A stretch of 64,000 bases of DNA from NCBI RefSeq assembly GCF_027938815.1, contig NZ_CP115913.1, positions 3,010,001 through 3,074,000 on the forward strand. Direction: 5' to 3'. Position 1 is the first letter of the stretch. Each line of letters opens with the position of its first letter. Below the pieces are notes generated by a model that worked only from the letters and a program-made list of their open reading frames with translations, did no database searches and was not told the origin of the DNA. The position numbers and the translations under genes were made by a program. Of the stretch, positions 45,748-56,162 are shown one piece after another. The DNA comes from Oceanirhabdus sp. W0125-5. GTDB taxonomy: Bacteria > Bacillota > Clostridia > Clostridiales > Clostridiaceae.

Positions 45748-46551
45748 ATGAATAAAAGATATATTGGGGCAGTTATTTATTTGATTCCAACTTTATTAAT
45801 AATATTATTAGGTGGAGATTTCCTAAGATATGGATTGCTAATAATGTCTTTAATGGGATTGAATGAATTTTATAATGCTTTTAGAAAAAAGAACATAAAT
45901 CCATTTGCAATTATTGGGTATGCTTCAACTATTATATATTATTATTATCTAGGTAAGAGTACTAATATGGTATTTTTGGGATTTCTCGTGATGTCTATAG
46001 TTATGATATTATTAGTTTTACCTATGTTTTATGAAAATTGTACTATAATTGATTCCGCTGTAACTTTATTTGGTATATTTTATGTTACAGCATTAATAAG
46101 CTTAATATATTTAATAGGTGTAAAAGAAAATGGTGTATATTTAATTTGGGTAATTTTTATTAGTTCATGGAGTTGCGATACTATGGCTTACTTTATTGGA
46201 AAAAATATAGGTACTAAAAAAATTGCGCCCAAAATAAGCCCTAAAAAGACTATAGAAGGATCAATAGGTGGGTTTTTAGCATCTACAATCGCAACAGGGA
46301 TATACGGGTACATAATAATAAATTTCTTTAACATAAATATAAATCTTATTCATTTTATTATTATTGGTATGATTTGTGGAGTATTAAATCAAATAGGTGA
46401 TTTAACAGCATCGTCTATTAAGAGAAATATGGATATTAAGGATTTTAGTAATCTAATTCCAGGGCATGGAGGAATTTTAGATAGATTTGATAGCATAATT
46501 TTTGCATCTGCTGTAGTATATTATTATATATCAATAATTATAGGGATGTAG
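45748..46551 (+). CDS. cdsA: Phosphatidate cytidylyltransferase
   Basis: Makes CDP-diacylglycerol from phosphatidate and CTP in the membrane. The 267-residue multi-helix protein has the family signature SPKKTIEGSIGG and a C-terminal GDLTASSIKRNMDIKDFSN followed by PGHGGILDRFDS. ATG 45748 follows AAGGAGTG; a GTG at 45739 in the same frame overlaps that site. It is within the uppS-to-ispG lipid precursor group. Confidence 0.96.
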   Translation: MNKRYIGAVIYLIPTLLIILLGGDFLRYGLLIMSLMGLNEFYNAFRKKNINPFAIIGYASTIIYYYYLGKSTNMVFLGFLVMSIVMILLVLPMFYENCTIIDSAVTLFGIFYVTALISLIYLIGVKENGVYLIWVIFISSWSCDTMAYFIGKNIGTKKIAPKISPKKTIEGSIGGFLASTIATGIYGYIIINFFNININLIHFIIIGMICGVLNQIGDLTASSIKRNMDIKDFSNLIPGHGGILDRFDSIIFASAVVYYYISIIIGM

Positions 46552-46553
46552 GA

Positions 46554-47549
46554 GTGAATAAAAGAAAAAGAATTTTTATTGAAGTTGTAGTATTGTTTGG
46601 AATTTTTGCGTTAGGAGCGGTTTTTATAAATCATTTTTTTAAACCAATGATTTTATTTGTGATCCTTCTAATCGTAGCGATTCCTATAGATGGAATATTA
46701 AAGAAGAAGATAACAAATGCTAATATAAGGGCTACTATTATGATTTTAATTATAAATACAATAGTAGTTCTTTTGATAATGTTTATTGGTGGTTTTTTTT
46801 ATAACAAGATTATTTATATTTTAAGATGTGGAGCTGTAAACGTTGTAAATAATATTAAAATTCTGTTAATAAATCTGGAAAATAATATTAAATATGAAGA
46901 GATAATGACTAAGTTATATAGTCAATTAACGAACTTAAGTGGTATAATCTTAACTAAAGGGGCTACTTATACTACAAATAGCCTTAGTACATATGTTTTT
47001 GCAAATATTATGCTTTTCTTTGCATTAAAAGATAAAGAAGCAATTACAAAATTTATGAGTGCATTAATAGGTTATCGAGCATTAAGTTTTTTTAGAGTAA
47101 AGCTTAATGAATTTAGAGTATATTTTAAAATTCAACTTATGCTTGTTGGATTTTCAGCTCTTCAAATAACTTTAGGTTTCATGGTTTTAGGTATAAAGGA
47201 TTTCTTATCATATGGAATAATTTGTGGATTACTTGATATACTTCCAATTGTAGGAATGTTATTAGTTTTTGTACCTTTAATTTTGATTAATCTATATTAT
47301 AAAAAATATATTCTTGTTATTGGATTAGGAATTTTATACTTATATATATCAATAACAAGAGAGATACTACAGACGAAATTTGCTAGTAGTTCTTTGAATA
47401 TTCATCCCTTGGTATTATTTGTTTCAGTGTATATGGGATATCAGATTCAAGGATTTACTGGTTCTATTATGTTGCTATTTTGTGCTATAAGTATTAAAGA
47501 ATGGATAAAAGGATACAATATACAAGACTATAATGGAGGCAAAATATGA
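46554..47549 (+). CDS. AI-2E family (YtvI/PerM-like) membrane protein
   Basis: A 331-residue polytopic membrane protein with about seven to eight hydrophobic segments. The C-terminal half carries AI-2E-family-like features: GFSALQITLGFMVLGI, CGLLDILPIVGML and REILQTKFASSSLNIHPL. The N-terminal half is more divergent. It starts at GTG 46554, 2 bases after cdsA, and overlaps dxr by 4 bases, so it is firmly inside the operon. Family members are transporters or antiporters of varied substrates; the substrate here is unknown. Confidence 0.82.
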   Translation: MNKRKRIFIEVVVLFGIFALGAVFINHFFKPMILFVILLIVAIPIDGILKKKITNANIRATIMILIINTIVVLLIMFIGGFFYNKIIYILRCGAVNVVNNIKILLINLENNIKYEEIMTKLYSQLTNLSGIILTKGATYTTNSLSTYVFANIMLFFALKDKEAITKFMSALIGYRALSFFRVKLNEFRVYFKIQLMLVGFSALQITLGFMVLGIKDFLSYGIICGLLDILPIVGMLLVFVPLILINLYYKKYILVIGLGILYLYISITREILQTKFASSSLNIHPLVLFVSVYMGYQIQGFTGSIMLLFCAISIKEWIKGYNIQDYNGGKI

Positions 47550-48709
47550 AAAATATAGGTATTATTGGCGCTACAGGCTCAATAGGCAGTCAAACAATTG
47601 AAGTTTTAAGAGAAAACAGAGAGGCATTTAATTTAACAAGTATTAGTGCGCATAGTAACTATAAAAAAACAATTGAAATTATTGATGAATTTTCACCAGA
47701 AGTTGTTGTTGTTACTGAAGAAAAAGCTTATGGAATAATAAAAGATTATTGTAAAGAACATAACAAAAAAATAGACCTTTACAGTGGTGTGAATGCATTA
47801 GAAAAGGTAAGTGAAATTAAAGAGAATGATATACTTGTTACCTCAGTAGTAGGAATGGTAGGACTAAAGCCAACAATGAAGGCTATTGAGAATGGAACAA
47901 CGATTGCTCTAGCAAATAAAGAAACTTTGGTAGCAGGTGGTATTCATGTAATGGAAGCTGCAAGAAAAGGAAATGTTGATATTCTACCTGTAGACTCAGA
48001 GCATAATGCTCTTTTTCAATGCCTGCAAGGTGAGAAAAAACAGGATATCAAGAGGTTACATATAACTGCATCAGGTGGACCTTTCAGAGGAAGAAAAAAA
48101 GAAGAACTAATTAATATTACTCCAGAGGATGCTGTAAGACATCCTAAGTGGAATATGGGTATGAAAATAAGTGTTGATTCTTCAACATTAATGAATAAAG
48201 GATTGGAAGTAATTGAGGCACATTGGCTGTATGGGGTAGATTATGATAAAATTAATGTGGTTGTTCACCCAGAGAGTATAATACATTCTATGGTTGAGTA
48301 TAAAGACAATAGTGTTATTGCGCAATTAAGCAACCCAGATATGAAACTCCCGATACAATATGCTCTTACTTATCCAGAAAGGATTGACTGCAATATTAAA
48401 GAGCTTAATCTTTTTGATGTTGGTCAATTAACTTTTTTAAAACCTGATACAGAGACATTCGATTGTTTGAAATTAGCGTATCAGGCAGGAAAAGCAGGTG
48501 GTAACGCAGGAGTAATATTGAATACTAGTAACGAAGTTGCAGTAGATTTATTTTTAAAAGGTTCTATAAAGTATCTTGAAATTAACGAAATTGTTGAAAG
48601 ATGTTTAAATAATTATGAGTATATGTCTAAGCCGTCATTAGATGATATTATTCATATAGATAAAAGAATTAGAAAAGATTTATATGATTTATATTTAGGA
48701 GGAAAATAA
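47546..48709 (+). CDS. dxr: 1-deoxy-D-xylulose 5-phosphate reductoisomerase
   Basis: First committed step of the MEP isoprenoid pathway. The 387-residue protein has NADPH-binding GIIGATGSIGSQTIEVLRE, LANKETLVAGG, PVDSEHNALFQCL with catalytic acidic residues, and SSTLMNKGLEVIEAHWL. AATGGAGG precedes the ATG, which overlaps the preceding stop. With ispG and uppS nearby, isoprenoid carrier synthesis is concentrated here. Confidence 0.98.
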   Translation: MKNIGIIGATGSIGSQTIEVLRENREAFNLTSISAHSNYKKTIEIIDEFSPEVVVVTEEKAYGIIKDYCKEHNKKIDLYSGVNALEKVSEIKENDILVTSVVGMVGLKPTMKAIENGTTIALANKETLVAGGIHVMEAARKGNVDILPVDSEHNALFQCLQGEKKQDIKRLHITASGGPFRGRKKEELINITPEDAVRHPKWNMGMKISVDSSTLMNKGLEVIEAHWLYGVDYDKINVVVHPESIIHSMVEYKDNSVIAQLSNPDMKLPIQYALTYPERIDCNIKELNLFDVGQLTFLKPDTETFDCLKLAYQAGKAGGNAGVILNTSNEVAVDLFLKGSIKYLEINEIVERCLNNYEYMSKPSLDDIIHIDKRIRKDLYDLYLGGK

Positions 48710-48710
48710 T

Positions 48711-49751
48711 ATGAGTTTGGAAAGTATAGTAAAAGCTATTCCATTAATATTAATGGGGCTCTTAGGTTTTGGAGTATTGGTTATATGGCATGAATTAGGT
48801 CATTTTCTATTAGCAAAGTTAAATGGAGTTAAAGTTGAAGAGTTTTCAGTAGGGATGGGTAAAAGGCTTTTCGGTGTGAAAGGTAAGGAAACAGAATATA
48901 ATGTTAGAATGCTGCCAATTGGTGGATATGTTAAGATGCTTGGTGAAGAAGGTGAATGCGACGATGAGAGAGCCTTTGCAAATAAAGCGAATTGGAGAAG
49001 ATTAACTATTGTTGCCGCAGGGCCAATATTTAACTTCATACTAGCAATAGTTCTTTTTGGAGGGGTTTATAGTTATACTGGAACTGCGGTACCGAATGTT
49101 GGTGAATTGGTAAAAGATGGTGTTGCTATAAACTCTGGAATAAAAGTAGGAGATAAAATTATTGAACTTAATGATAAAAAAATAGATACATGGACTGATT
49201 TCATGGTTATTATGAGTGAGAATAAGGGTGAAGCAGTAGACATAAAGGTCAATAGAGATGGAGAGGTTTTGGAATTTAATATAATTCCTAAGGAAGTCGA
49301 AGAAGATGGTGTTAAAAGTTATAAAGTAGGTATTGGTTGGGAAGTAATTAAACCTTCTTTTGGTGAAGCGTTAAAATATGGTGTTTTGGATGTGAAGAGT
49401 AATATTAAACAAACATTTGGTTTTTTTGGTAAAGCTTTTAAAGGTCAGGCTTCAAAAGATGATGTTGGTGGACCTGTAACAATAATTAAATTAACTGGGA
49501 AAGTTGCAAAATTAGGAATATTACCATTTATTAAGTTTATGGCTTTTATAAGTGTGCAGCTTGCAATCTTTAATATACTTCCTTTCCCTGCTTTAGATGG
49601 TGGGTGGATAGTAATACTTATTCTGCAAATGATCACAGGGAAGAAATTTAATGAGGATGTTGTTGGAAAGATAAACTATGTTGGTTTTATGATATTACTT
49701 GGACTAATGGTATTAGTTACAGTTAAAGACGTTCTATATCCTGCATTTTAA
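48711..49751 (+). CDS. rseP: RseP-family site-2 intramembrane metalloprotease
   Basis: Cleaves membrane-embedded anti-sigma or other substrates. The 346-residue protein has the zinc motif [11 protein letters not shown] in the first helix (about 27-37), the conserved GGYVKMLGE, one PDZ domain (about 115-195), and the third zinc ligand in LPFPALDGG. It starts 1 base after dxr. The Firmicute homologue RasP acts on RsiW and FtsL; targets here are unknown. Confidence 0.96.
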   Translation: MSLESIVKAIPLILMGLLGFGVLVIWHELGHFLLAKLNGVKVEEFSVGMGKRLFGVKGKETEYNVRMLPIGGYVKMLGEEGECDDERAFANKANWRRLTIVAAGPIFNFILAIVLFGGVYSYTGTAVPNVGELVKDGVAINSGIKVGDKIIELNDKKIDTWTDFMVIMSENKGEAVDIKVNRDGEVLEFNIIPKEVEEDGVKSYKVGIGWEVIKPSFGEALKYGVLDVKSNIKQTFGFFGKAFKGQASKDDVGGPVTIIKLTGKVAKLGILPFIKFMAFISVQLAIFNILPFPALDGGWIVILILQMITGKKFNEDVVGKINYVGFMILLGLMVLVTVKDVLYPAF

Positions 49752-49765
49752 AGGAAGTGATTAGA

Positions 49766-50812
49766 GTGAGAAAAAAAACTAGAAGAATAAAAATTGGTGA
49801 TATATTCATTGGAGATGGAGAAAAAATTGCTGTTCAATCAATGACAAATACAGATACACGAGATGTTAAAGCAACTGTAGAACAGATAAAAGAGTTGGAG
49901 GTTGCAGGGTGTGATATTGTTAGATGTGCTGTACCGGATATGGTAGCTGCAGAAGCTTTAAGTGAAATAGTTAAAAGTGTCAACTTGCCAATTGTTGCAG
50001 ATATTCATTTTGACTATAGATTAGCATTGAAAGCAATTGAGAGTGGCGTAAGTAAGATTAGAATCAATCCAGGGAATATTGGTAGTGAAGATAGAGTTAG
50101 AGCAGTTGTGGAAGCCGCAAAAGAAAAGAATATTCCTATAAGAATAGGTGTAAATTCTGGTTCTTTAGAAAAAGACATACTTGAAAAATATGGGGCACCT
50201 GTACCAGAAGCACTTGTAGAGAGTGCCTTAAGACATGTCAGCATTCTAGAAAAACTAGATTTTAATGATATTGTTATATCCATAAAATGTTCTGATGTGT
50301 ATAAAACAATAGAATGTTACAGATTAATGAGTGATAAAGTTGATTATCCTTTACATCTTGGAGTTACAGAATCAGGTACGCCATGGAGAGGAACAATAAA
50401 ATCAGCTATTGGTATTGGAACTCTTCTTAGTGAAGGAATAGGAGATACATTAAGAGTATCATTAACAGGTGATGTTGTTGAAGAAGTTAAAGTTGGACGA
50501 GAGATTTTAAAATCATTAAATCTTTTAAAAGAGGGTATAGAATTTATATCCTGTCCAACGTGTGGAAGAACAGAAATAGATCTTATAGGAATTGCCAAGG
50601 AAGTGGAAGAACGTTTAGAATCTGTTAATAAAAATATTAGAGTAGCAGTTATGGGGTGTGTTGTCAACGGACCTGGAGAAGCTAGGGAAGCTGATATTGG
50701 CATAGCTGGAGGTAAAGGAGTAGGGCTCATATTTAAAAAAGGTGAGATTGTAAAAAAAGTGCCTGAGGAAGAATTGGTTGATGAGCTTATTGCACAAATT
50801 GAACAATTGTAA
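49766..50812 (+). CDS. ispG: 4-hydroxy-3-methylbut-2-enyl diphosphate synthase
   Basis: Iron-sulfur enzyme of the MEP pathway that converts MEcPP to HMBPP. The 348-residue protein has [41 protein letters not shown], and the cluster cysteines in [11 protein letters not shown] and [12 protein letters not shown] 49766 was chosen because AAGGAAGTGAT precedes it at normal spacing; GTG 49757 in the same frame overlaps that site. Confidence 0.95.
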   Translation: MRKKTRRIKIGDIFIGDGEKIAVQSMTNTDTRDVKATVEQIKELEVAGCDIVRCAVPDMVAAEALSEIVKSVNLPIVADIHFDYRLALKAIESGVSKIRINPGNIGSEDRVRAVVEAAKEKNIPIRIGVNSGSLEKDILEKYGAPVPEALVESALRHVSILEKLDFNDIVISIKCSDVYKTIECYRLMSDKVDYPLHLGVTESGTPWRGTIKSAIGIGTLLSEGIGDTLRVSLTGDVVEEVKVGREILKSLNLLKEGIEFISCPTCGRTEIDLIGIAKEVEERLESVNKNIRVAVMGCVVNGPGEAREADIGIAGGKGVGLIFKKGEIVKKVPEEELVDELIAQIEQL

Positions 50813-50914
50813 TATGATATATAGAGGATGGGGTTTACCTATTCTCTTTTTTATATTTTTCTGATAAAACTTTAAAATATTCTAAAGTATAAAAAATAAT
50901 AAGAGAAAACATTA

Positions 50915-51156
50915 ATGGAGAATGTAGAATGTAGAATGGAGAATGATTGACATTTCTCTTCGAGAAATTTTAATTTTATAGTTCTTTAAATAATAAATGA
51001 TACTCCTTTCATTGCTTATGAAAGTTTATATTTTAACTACTATATTTTTTTAGATAAAATGAATAAAATACTATTATTCTTTTAGAACGATAAAATGTAG
51101 TTTCGGCGTAAGTAGAAACATCCATCATTATACATTCTCAATTATCAATTATACAT
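50915..51156. mobile_element. MITE-like non-coding element, copy 2 (inverted relative to copy 1)
   Basis: About 240 bp. The left end has tandem heptamers (GAGAATG, TAGAATG, TAGAATG, GAGAATG) and CATTTCTCTTCGAGAAAT; the right end has GTTTC...GAAAC and ATTCTCA-type heptamers. Read as reverse complement it aligns with copy 1 (11071-11320) end to end, with the middle more diverged. There is no coding capacity. With flanking sequence it fills the 414-base gap between ispG and polC. Confidence 0.8.
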
Positions 51157-51165
51157 TTGGTTTTA

Positions 51166-51199
51166 GCACGCTATGCGTGCCTTTCTTGCTTAAAGCAAG
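51166..51199. repeat. Two short palindromes between MITE copy 2 and polC
   Basis: GCACGC/GCGTGC (51166-51180), the same palindrome as beside copy 1, then CTTGCTT/AAGCAAG (51185-51199), just before the polC ribosome binding site. Confidence 0.65.
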
Positions 51200-51226
51200 G
51201 AATGTTTGATTGCTATGGAGGAGAAC

Positions 51227-54200
51227 ATGGGTAAATATCTTAATGAATTGATAAAGATTAAAGAAGATGGTCTTGCAAGTATCCTTAGCGATGTTGAGGT
51301 AAGTAAGGTTGTCTTGTCTAAGAAGACAAAGAAGGTAAAAGTTGAATTAAAACATAATATTGAAATTGATGATATTGATAAAGAAAGAATTGAGAAATTA
51401 TTAGGTGGAGTATTGCTTGGAAATGAAAATATGCAGGTATTGTGGTGTAGAGATATTTCTGGAGTTAGCTTAGATGAAGTATGTGAAAAATATTGGTGTG
51501 ATTTATTAGCTGCTGTTGGTAGGAAAGCACCAGTATGTAAAGGAGCATTAATTAACTGTACAAAAGAGATAGTAGGAGATCGTATTAATATTTCTCTTGA
51601 TAATGAGTTTTTATATGACAAATTAATGGAGAAAAGAGTTGAACCTTTAATTAGTGATACTATTAGAAGCATTTTCGGTGTGAGTTGCTCTGTGAAATTA
51701 ATAAATGATAATAATGTAATAGGATTAGAGGAATATAGAAAAAGTAAAAAAGTTGAAAATAAATATTTGGTACAGGAAGTCTTCTCTAATATAGGGGTTA
51801 ACCCTCAAAAGGATTCAGCTAAAAGCGAAGAAAAGAAACCAGAACCTAAGAAAAGAATTTCTACGAATACTAAATCTGATGATAAGAGTGTAATATTAGG
51901 AAGAAGTATAACGGTAGATTCCATGGATATAATTGATATCGACGAAACATCAGGTGTTGTTGCAATTGAAGGTGAAGTATTTGCTGTTAATATTAAAGAA
52001 ACAAGAACTGGTAAGAAGATATTAATGTTTAATATAACTGATTATACAAGTTCAATTACTGTAAAAATATTCTTAAAACCAAAGGATGAGGAAGCAGTAC
52101 TTGAAGAAGTGAAAAAAGGTTTTGTATGTAAGGTCAGAGGGGAAGCGCTATTAGATACATTCTCAAGAGAAATAGTAATAATGGGAAGAGACATATCAAA
52201 GTTACAGAAAATCGAGAAAATGGACACGGCAAGTGAGAAGAGAGTTGAACTGCACCTGCATACGCAAATGAGTTCAATGGATGCAGTTGTTTCTGCAAGT
52301 GATATTGTTAAAAGAGCTGCGAAATGGGGGCATAAAGCAGTTGCTATTACAGACCATGGTGTTGCCCAGGCATACCCAGAAGCTATGGACGCTGCTAAGA
52401 AACATGGTATAAAAGTTATTTATGGTGTAGAGGGATATTTAGTTAATGATGGTGAGCCTATAGTATTAGATAGTTTTAATGTATTAAAAGAAGAAAGTGT
52501 TGATAGTAATTTTGTTGTATTTGATATTGAAACTACAGGTTTTTCTCCTAAGAATGATAGGATTATTGAAATAGGTGCTGTAAAAATTCAAGAAGGAAAA
52601 ATAACTGATAGATTTAATGTTTTTGTAAATCCTGAAAGGAAAATTCCATTTGAAATAATTGAACTTACCGGAATTAATAATGATATGGTTAAGGATGCAA
52701 AGACGATAGAAGAGGTTATGCCAGAATTTCTAGAATTTATTGAAGGTGCTGTTGTTGTTGCACATAATGCATCATTTGATTGTTCTTTTATAAATACAAA
52801 TTGCAATAGACTTAATTTGGAATTTAAGAATGCAACAATAGATACAGTGGCTTTATGTAAATATGTTTTACCAGAATTGAAGACATACAAACTGAAGACT
52901 ATATCGAAGCATTTAGGTATATCTTTAGAGAACCATCATAGAGCTGTAGATGATGCAGAAGCCACTGCTGAGATATTTATTCATTGTATGAAAACAATTA
53001 GTGAGACCAAGGAGTTGAAATACTTAAAAGATATAAACACTGCATACTCTAACGAGTTCAATGTATTAAAAGCTCCTACTCATCACATTATATTAATGGC
53101 AAGAAATCAAGCAGGACTAAAGAATATATATAAAATGATATCCAAATCAAACCTTGATTATTTCTTTAGAAGACCAAGAATGCCAAAGAGTATGATTATG
53201 GAACATAGAGATGGGATTATTGTGGGTTCTGCATGTGAAGCAGGAGAGTTATATAAAGCTGTTCTTGCAGGTAAAAGTAAAGAGGAGTTAAAAGAAATTG
53301 CTTCATTCTATGATTACTTAGAAATACAACCAATAGGCAATAATGAATTTATGATAAAAAAAGGTATAGTAAATGGAGTTTCGGAATTACAGGAAATTAA
53401 TAAAACCATTTATGAACTAGGACTTGAAATGGATAAACCTGTTGTTGCAACAGGGGACGTACATTTCATGGATCCTCACGATGAAGTTTATAGGAAAATT
53501 CTAATGGCTAGTAAAGGATTCTCTGATGCTGAAGACCAGCCGCCATTATATTTTAAAACTACTGATGAGATGTTAAAAGAGTTTAGATATCTAGGTTCTC
53601 AAGGGGCACATGAAGTAGTTGTTAAGAATCCTAATATTGTTGCAGATTGGACTGAGGTGATTAAACCTATACCAGATGAAACTTTCACACCTAAGATTGA
53701 AGGTGCGGAAGAGGAACTGGAATCCATGTGTTGGGCAAAGGCAAGAAGCATTTATGGAGAGAATCTTCCAGAGATTGTTTCAGAGAGGTTAGAAAAAGAA
53801 TTAACATCTATTATTGGAAATGGATATGCAGTACTTTATTTAATAGCACAGAAACTAGTTGCTAAATCATATGCTGATGGATATCTTGTTGGTTCAAGAG
53901 GATCTGTAGGATCATCATTTGCGGCTACAATGTCAGATATTACTGAGGTTAATGGATTGCCACCTCATTATGTGTGTGGAAAGTGTAAACACAGTGAGTT
54001 TATAGCTGATGGTAGTGTTGGTGCTGGAGTAGATATGGAAGATAAAGAATGTCCCAAGTGTGGAGAGATGTTAAATAAGGATGGATTTGACATTCCATTT
54101 GAGACTTTCCTTGGGTTTAAAGGAGATAAAGAACCAGATATTGATCTTAACTTCTCAGGAGATAACCAAGGGGATATTCATAAGTATTGTGAAGTTCTCT

Positions 54201-55555
54201 TTGGAAAGGGCTATACATTTAAAGCTGGAACAATTGGTACTGTAGCAGATAAAACTGCCTATGGATATGTTATGAATTATTTAAAAGATAAAGATATGGT
54301 TCTTCCAGGTGCAGAGGTTGATAGGTTGTCAAAAGGATTGACTGGAGCCAAGAGAACTTCTGGTCAACACCCAGGTGGGATAATGGTTGTTCCTAGTGAT
54401 CAAGAAATCTTTAATTTTTGTCCAATACAGCGTCCGGCTGATGACCCAACATCAGATATAATAACAACACATTTTGACTATCATTCGATTAGTGGTAGAT
54501 TACTTAAGCTTGATATACTTGGACACGATGATCCAACAGTTCTGAGAATGCTCAAAGATATAACTGGAATAGATCCTCAGAATGTTCCTTTAGGTGATGA
54601 AAAAGTGTTATCTTTATTTACATCAACAAAAGCTTTGGGAATAACAGAAGAAGACCTTGGATGTCCTGTTGGATGTTATGGAATTCCGGAGTTTGGAACA
54701 AAATTTGTTAGACAGATGTTATTGGATACTAAACCTAAAACTTTTTCAGATCTAGTAAGAATATCCGGGCTCTCTCATGGTACGGATGTTTGGTTGAATA
54801 ATGCGCAATATTTTATTAAGGAAGGGTATACTACACTTAAGGATTGTATCTCTACAAGAGACGACATAATGGTTTATCTAATATACAAAGGTCTTGAACC
54901 TGCAACAGCATTTACAATAATGGAGAAGGTAAGAAAAGGTAAAGGTGTTAGTGAGGAATTTGAGAAAATTATGAAAGAAAATAATGTACCTGATTGGTAT
55001 ATTGAATCTTGTAAAAGGATCAAGTACATGTTCCCTAAAGGTCACGCTGCCGCATATGTTATGATGGCAATAAGGATTGCTTATTTTAAAGTGTATAAAC
55101 CACAAGCGTATTATTGTGCATATTTTACTGTTAGAGCTGATGAATTTGATGGAAACTTAATTATTAAAGGTCAAGATGCTGTATTAGCAAAGATGGAAGA
55201 AATTAATGAAGCGGGTAATGGTGCAAGTAATAAAGATAAGGGATTATTAACTACATTAGAATTGGTACATGAAATGCGTTTAAGAGGAATTGAATTTCTC
55301 CCAGTAGATTTATATATTTCTCATCCAACTGAGTTTACTATAGAGGATGAGAAAATAAGGATGCCTATTAGTGCTATTGAAGGTGTAGGTGAAAATGCAG
55401 CTAAAAGTATTGGTGAAGCAAGAGTTAATGGGGAGTTTTTATCTAAAGAAGACCTTAGAAAAAGAGCTAAAGTTACTAAGACTGTTATAGAGGGTCTGGA
55501 TCAACATGGTTGTTTAGAAGGAATGCCAGAAAGTAATCAACTTTCATTCTTCTAA
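51227..55555 (+). CDS. polC: DNA polymerase III PolC-type alpha subunit
   Basis: Main replicative polymerase of low-GC Gram-positives with built-in proofreading. The 1442-residue protein has N-terminal domains, an OB fold (about 225-330), a PHP domain starting [14 protein letters not shown] (about 339), an inserted DEDDh exonuclease with [13 protein letters not shown] (about 429) and [14 protein letters not shown], then the polymerase core with a Cys zinc site (CGKCKHSEF and CPKCGEM) and [14 protein letters not shown] carrying catalytic Asp. ATG 51227 follows GGAGGAG. Confidence 0.98.
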   Translation: MGKYLNELIKIKEDGLASILSDVEVSKVVLSKKTKKVKVELKHNIEIDDIDKERIEKLLGGVLLGNENMQVLWCRDISGVSLDEVCEKYWCDLLAAVGRKAPVCKGALINCTKEIVGDRINISLDNEFLYDKLMEKRVEPLISDTIRSIFGVSCSVKLINDNNVIGLEEYRKSKKVENKYLVQEVFSNIGVNPQKDSAKSEEKKPEPKKRISTNTKSDDKSVILGRSITVDSMDIIDIDETSGVVAIEGEVFAVNIKETRTGKKILMFNITDYTSSITVKIFLKPKDEEAVLEEVKKGFVCKVRGEALLDTFSREIVIMGRDISKLQKIEKMDTASEKRVELHLHTQMSSMDAVVSASDIVKRAAKWGHKAVAITDHGVAQAYPEAMDAAKKHGIKVIYGVEGYLVNDGEPIVLDSFNVLKEESVDSNFVVFDIETTGFSPKNDRIIEIGAVKIQEGKITDRFNVFVNPERKIPFEIIELTGINNDMVKDAKTIEEVMPEFLEFIEGAVVVAHNASFDCSFINTNCNRLNLEFKNATIDTVALCKYVLPELKTYKLKTISKHLGISLENHHRAVDDAEATAEIFIHCMKTISETKELKYLKDINTAYSNEFNVLKAPTHHIILMARNQAGLKNIYKMISKSNLDYFFRRPRMPKSMIMEHRDGIIVGSACEAGELYKAVLAGKSKEELKEIASFYDYLEIQPIGNNEFMIKKGIVNGVSELQEINKTIYELGLEMDKPVVATGDVHFMDPHDEVYRKILMASKGFSDAEDQPPLYFKTTDEMLKEFRYLGSQGAHEVVVKNPNIVADWTEVIKPIPDETFTPKIEGAEEELESMCWAKARSIYGENLPEIVSERLEKELTSIIGNGYAVLYLIAQKLVAKSYADGYLVGSRGSVGSSFAATMSDITEVNGLPPHYVCGKCKHSEFIADGSVGAGVDMEDKECPKCGEMLNKDGFDIPFETFLGFKGDKEPDIDLNFSGDNQGDIHKYCEVLFGKGYTFKAGTIGTVADKTAYGYVMNYLKDKDMVLPGAEVDRLSKGLTGAKRTSGQHPGGIMVVPSDQEIFNFCPIQRPADDPTSDIITTHFDYHSISGRLLKLDILGHDDPTVLRMLKDITGIDPQNVPLGDEKVLSLFTSTKALGITEEDLGCPVGCYGIPEFGTKFVRQMLLDTKPKTFSDLVRISGLSHGTDVWLNNAQYFIKEGYTTLKDCISTRDDIMVYLIYKGLEPATAFTIMEKVRKGKGVSEEFEKIMKENNVPDWYIESCKRIKYMFPKGHAAAYVMMAIRIAYFKVYKPQAYYCAYFTVRADEFDGNLIIKGQDAVLAKMEEINEAGNGASNKDKGLLTTLELVHEMRLRGIEFLPVDLYISHPTEFTIEDEKIRMPISAIEGVGENAAKSIGEARVNGEFLSKEDLRKRAKVTKTVIEGLDQHGCLEGMPESNQLSFF

Positions 55556-55573
55556 AAATAAGATAATTCTTCC

Positions 55574-55602
55574 TTGAAAATGAATTTTTTCTATGTTACA
55601 AT
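55574..55602 (+). promoter_or_regulatory. Promoter of the rimP-nusA-infB operon
   Basis: TTGAAA-17-TACAAT with a TGT extended -10 element, in the gap after polC. The predicted transcript start (about 55609) lies ahead of the hairpin at 55637-55665. Confidence 0.65.
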
Positions 55603-55636
55603 GAATAATAGAAAATACAATAGAAAACTTTTCATA

Positions 55637-55670
55637 AATAGAGTGGAGCTTATCTCCACTCTATTTGTTT
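55637..55670 (+). terminator. Strong hairpin between the rimP promoter and rimP
   Basis: AATAGAGTGGAG (55637-55648) pairs perfectly with CTCCACTCTATT (55654-55665), loop CTTAT, then TGTTT. It could terminate polC transcription and also act as an attenuator in the rimP leader. Confidence 0.75.
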
Positions 55671-55698
55671 AATTGAAATGGAAAAAGGAGGTAAACAA

Positions 55699-56160
55699 GT
55701 GATTACAGAAGCAAAACTCAATGAATTAAGAGAGAACGTTAAAACTATAGTAAATAATGAAGGGTTCGAGTTATACCATATAGAATACGTAAAAGAGAAC
55801 AATGAATTTTATTTAAGAATATATATTGATTCTGAGAGCGGAGTTACAATTAATGATTGTGTTGATGTTACTAGAAAGTTAAGCAATGATTATCTTGATG
55901 TAGAAGATCCTATAGATGAAGCATACATTCTTGAAATCTCATCTCCAGGAATAGAGAGAGTATTATATACTAAGGAACACTATAGAAGATATATAAATCA
56001 TGAGGTGAAATTGTCCTTATCTAAATTACATTGTGGTAAAAAGAAGTTTGAAGGGGTTTTAAAAGATTTTAATGACAATGAAGTAATTATTGAAGGCGAA
56101 GATGTGTGGACTATTCCAAATGATAAAATTAAGAGAATTAAACTAAAAGGGGAGTTTTAA
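55699..56160 (+). CDS. rimP: Ribosome maturation factor RimP
   Basis: Helps assemble the 30S subunit. The 153-residue protein has the N-terminal KH-like domain with GFELYHIEYVKENNEFYLRI (quoted piecewise: GFELYHIEYV) and the C-terminal SH3-like domain, with LEISSPGIERVL in between. The start is GTG 55699, with AAAGGAGGT 7-15 bases upstream; an ATG at 55678 in frame would place that ribosome site inside the gene. First gene of the nusA-infB operon. Confidence 0.95.
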   Translation: MITEAKLNELRENVKTIVNNEGFELYHIEYVKENNEFYLRIYIDSESGVTINDCVDVTRKLSNDYLDVEDPIDEAYILEISSPGIERVLYTKEHYRRYINHEVKLSLSKLHCGKKKFEGVLKDFNDNEVIIEGEDVWTIPNDKIKRIKLKGEF

Positions 56161-56162
56161 TA

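Noticed and set aside
51206-51226. Upstream in-frame TTG as the polC start
   Set aside because: It would place the strong GGAGGAG ribosome site inside the gene; ATG 51227 is correctly spaced from it.
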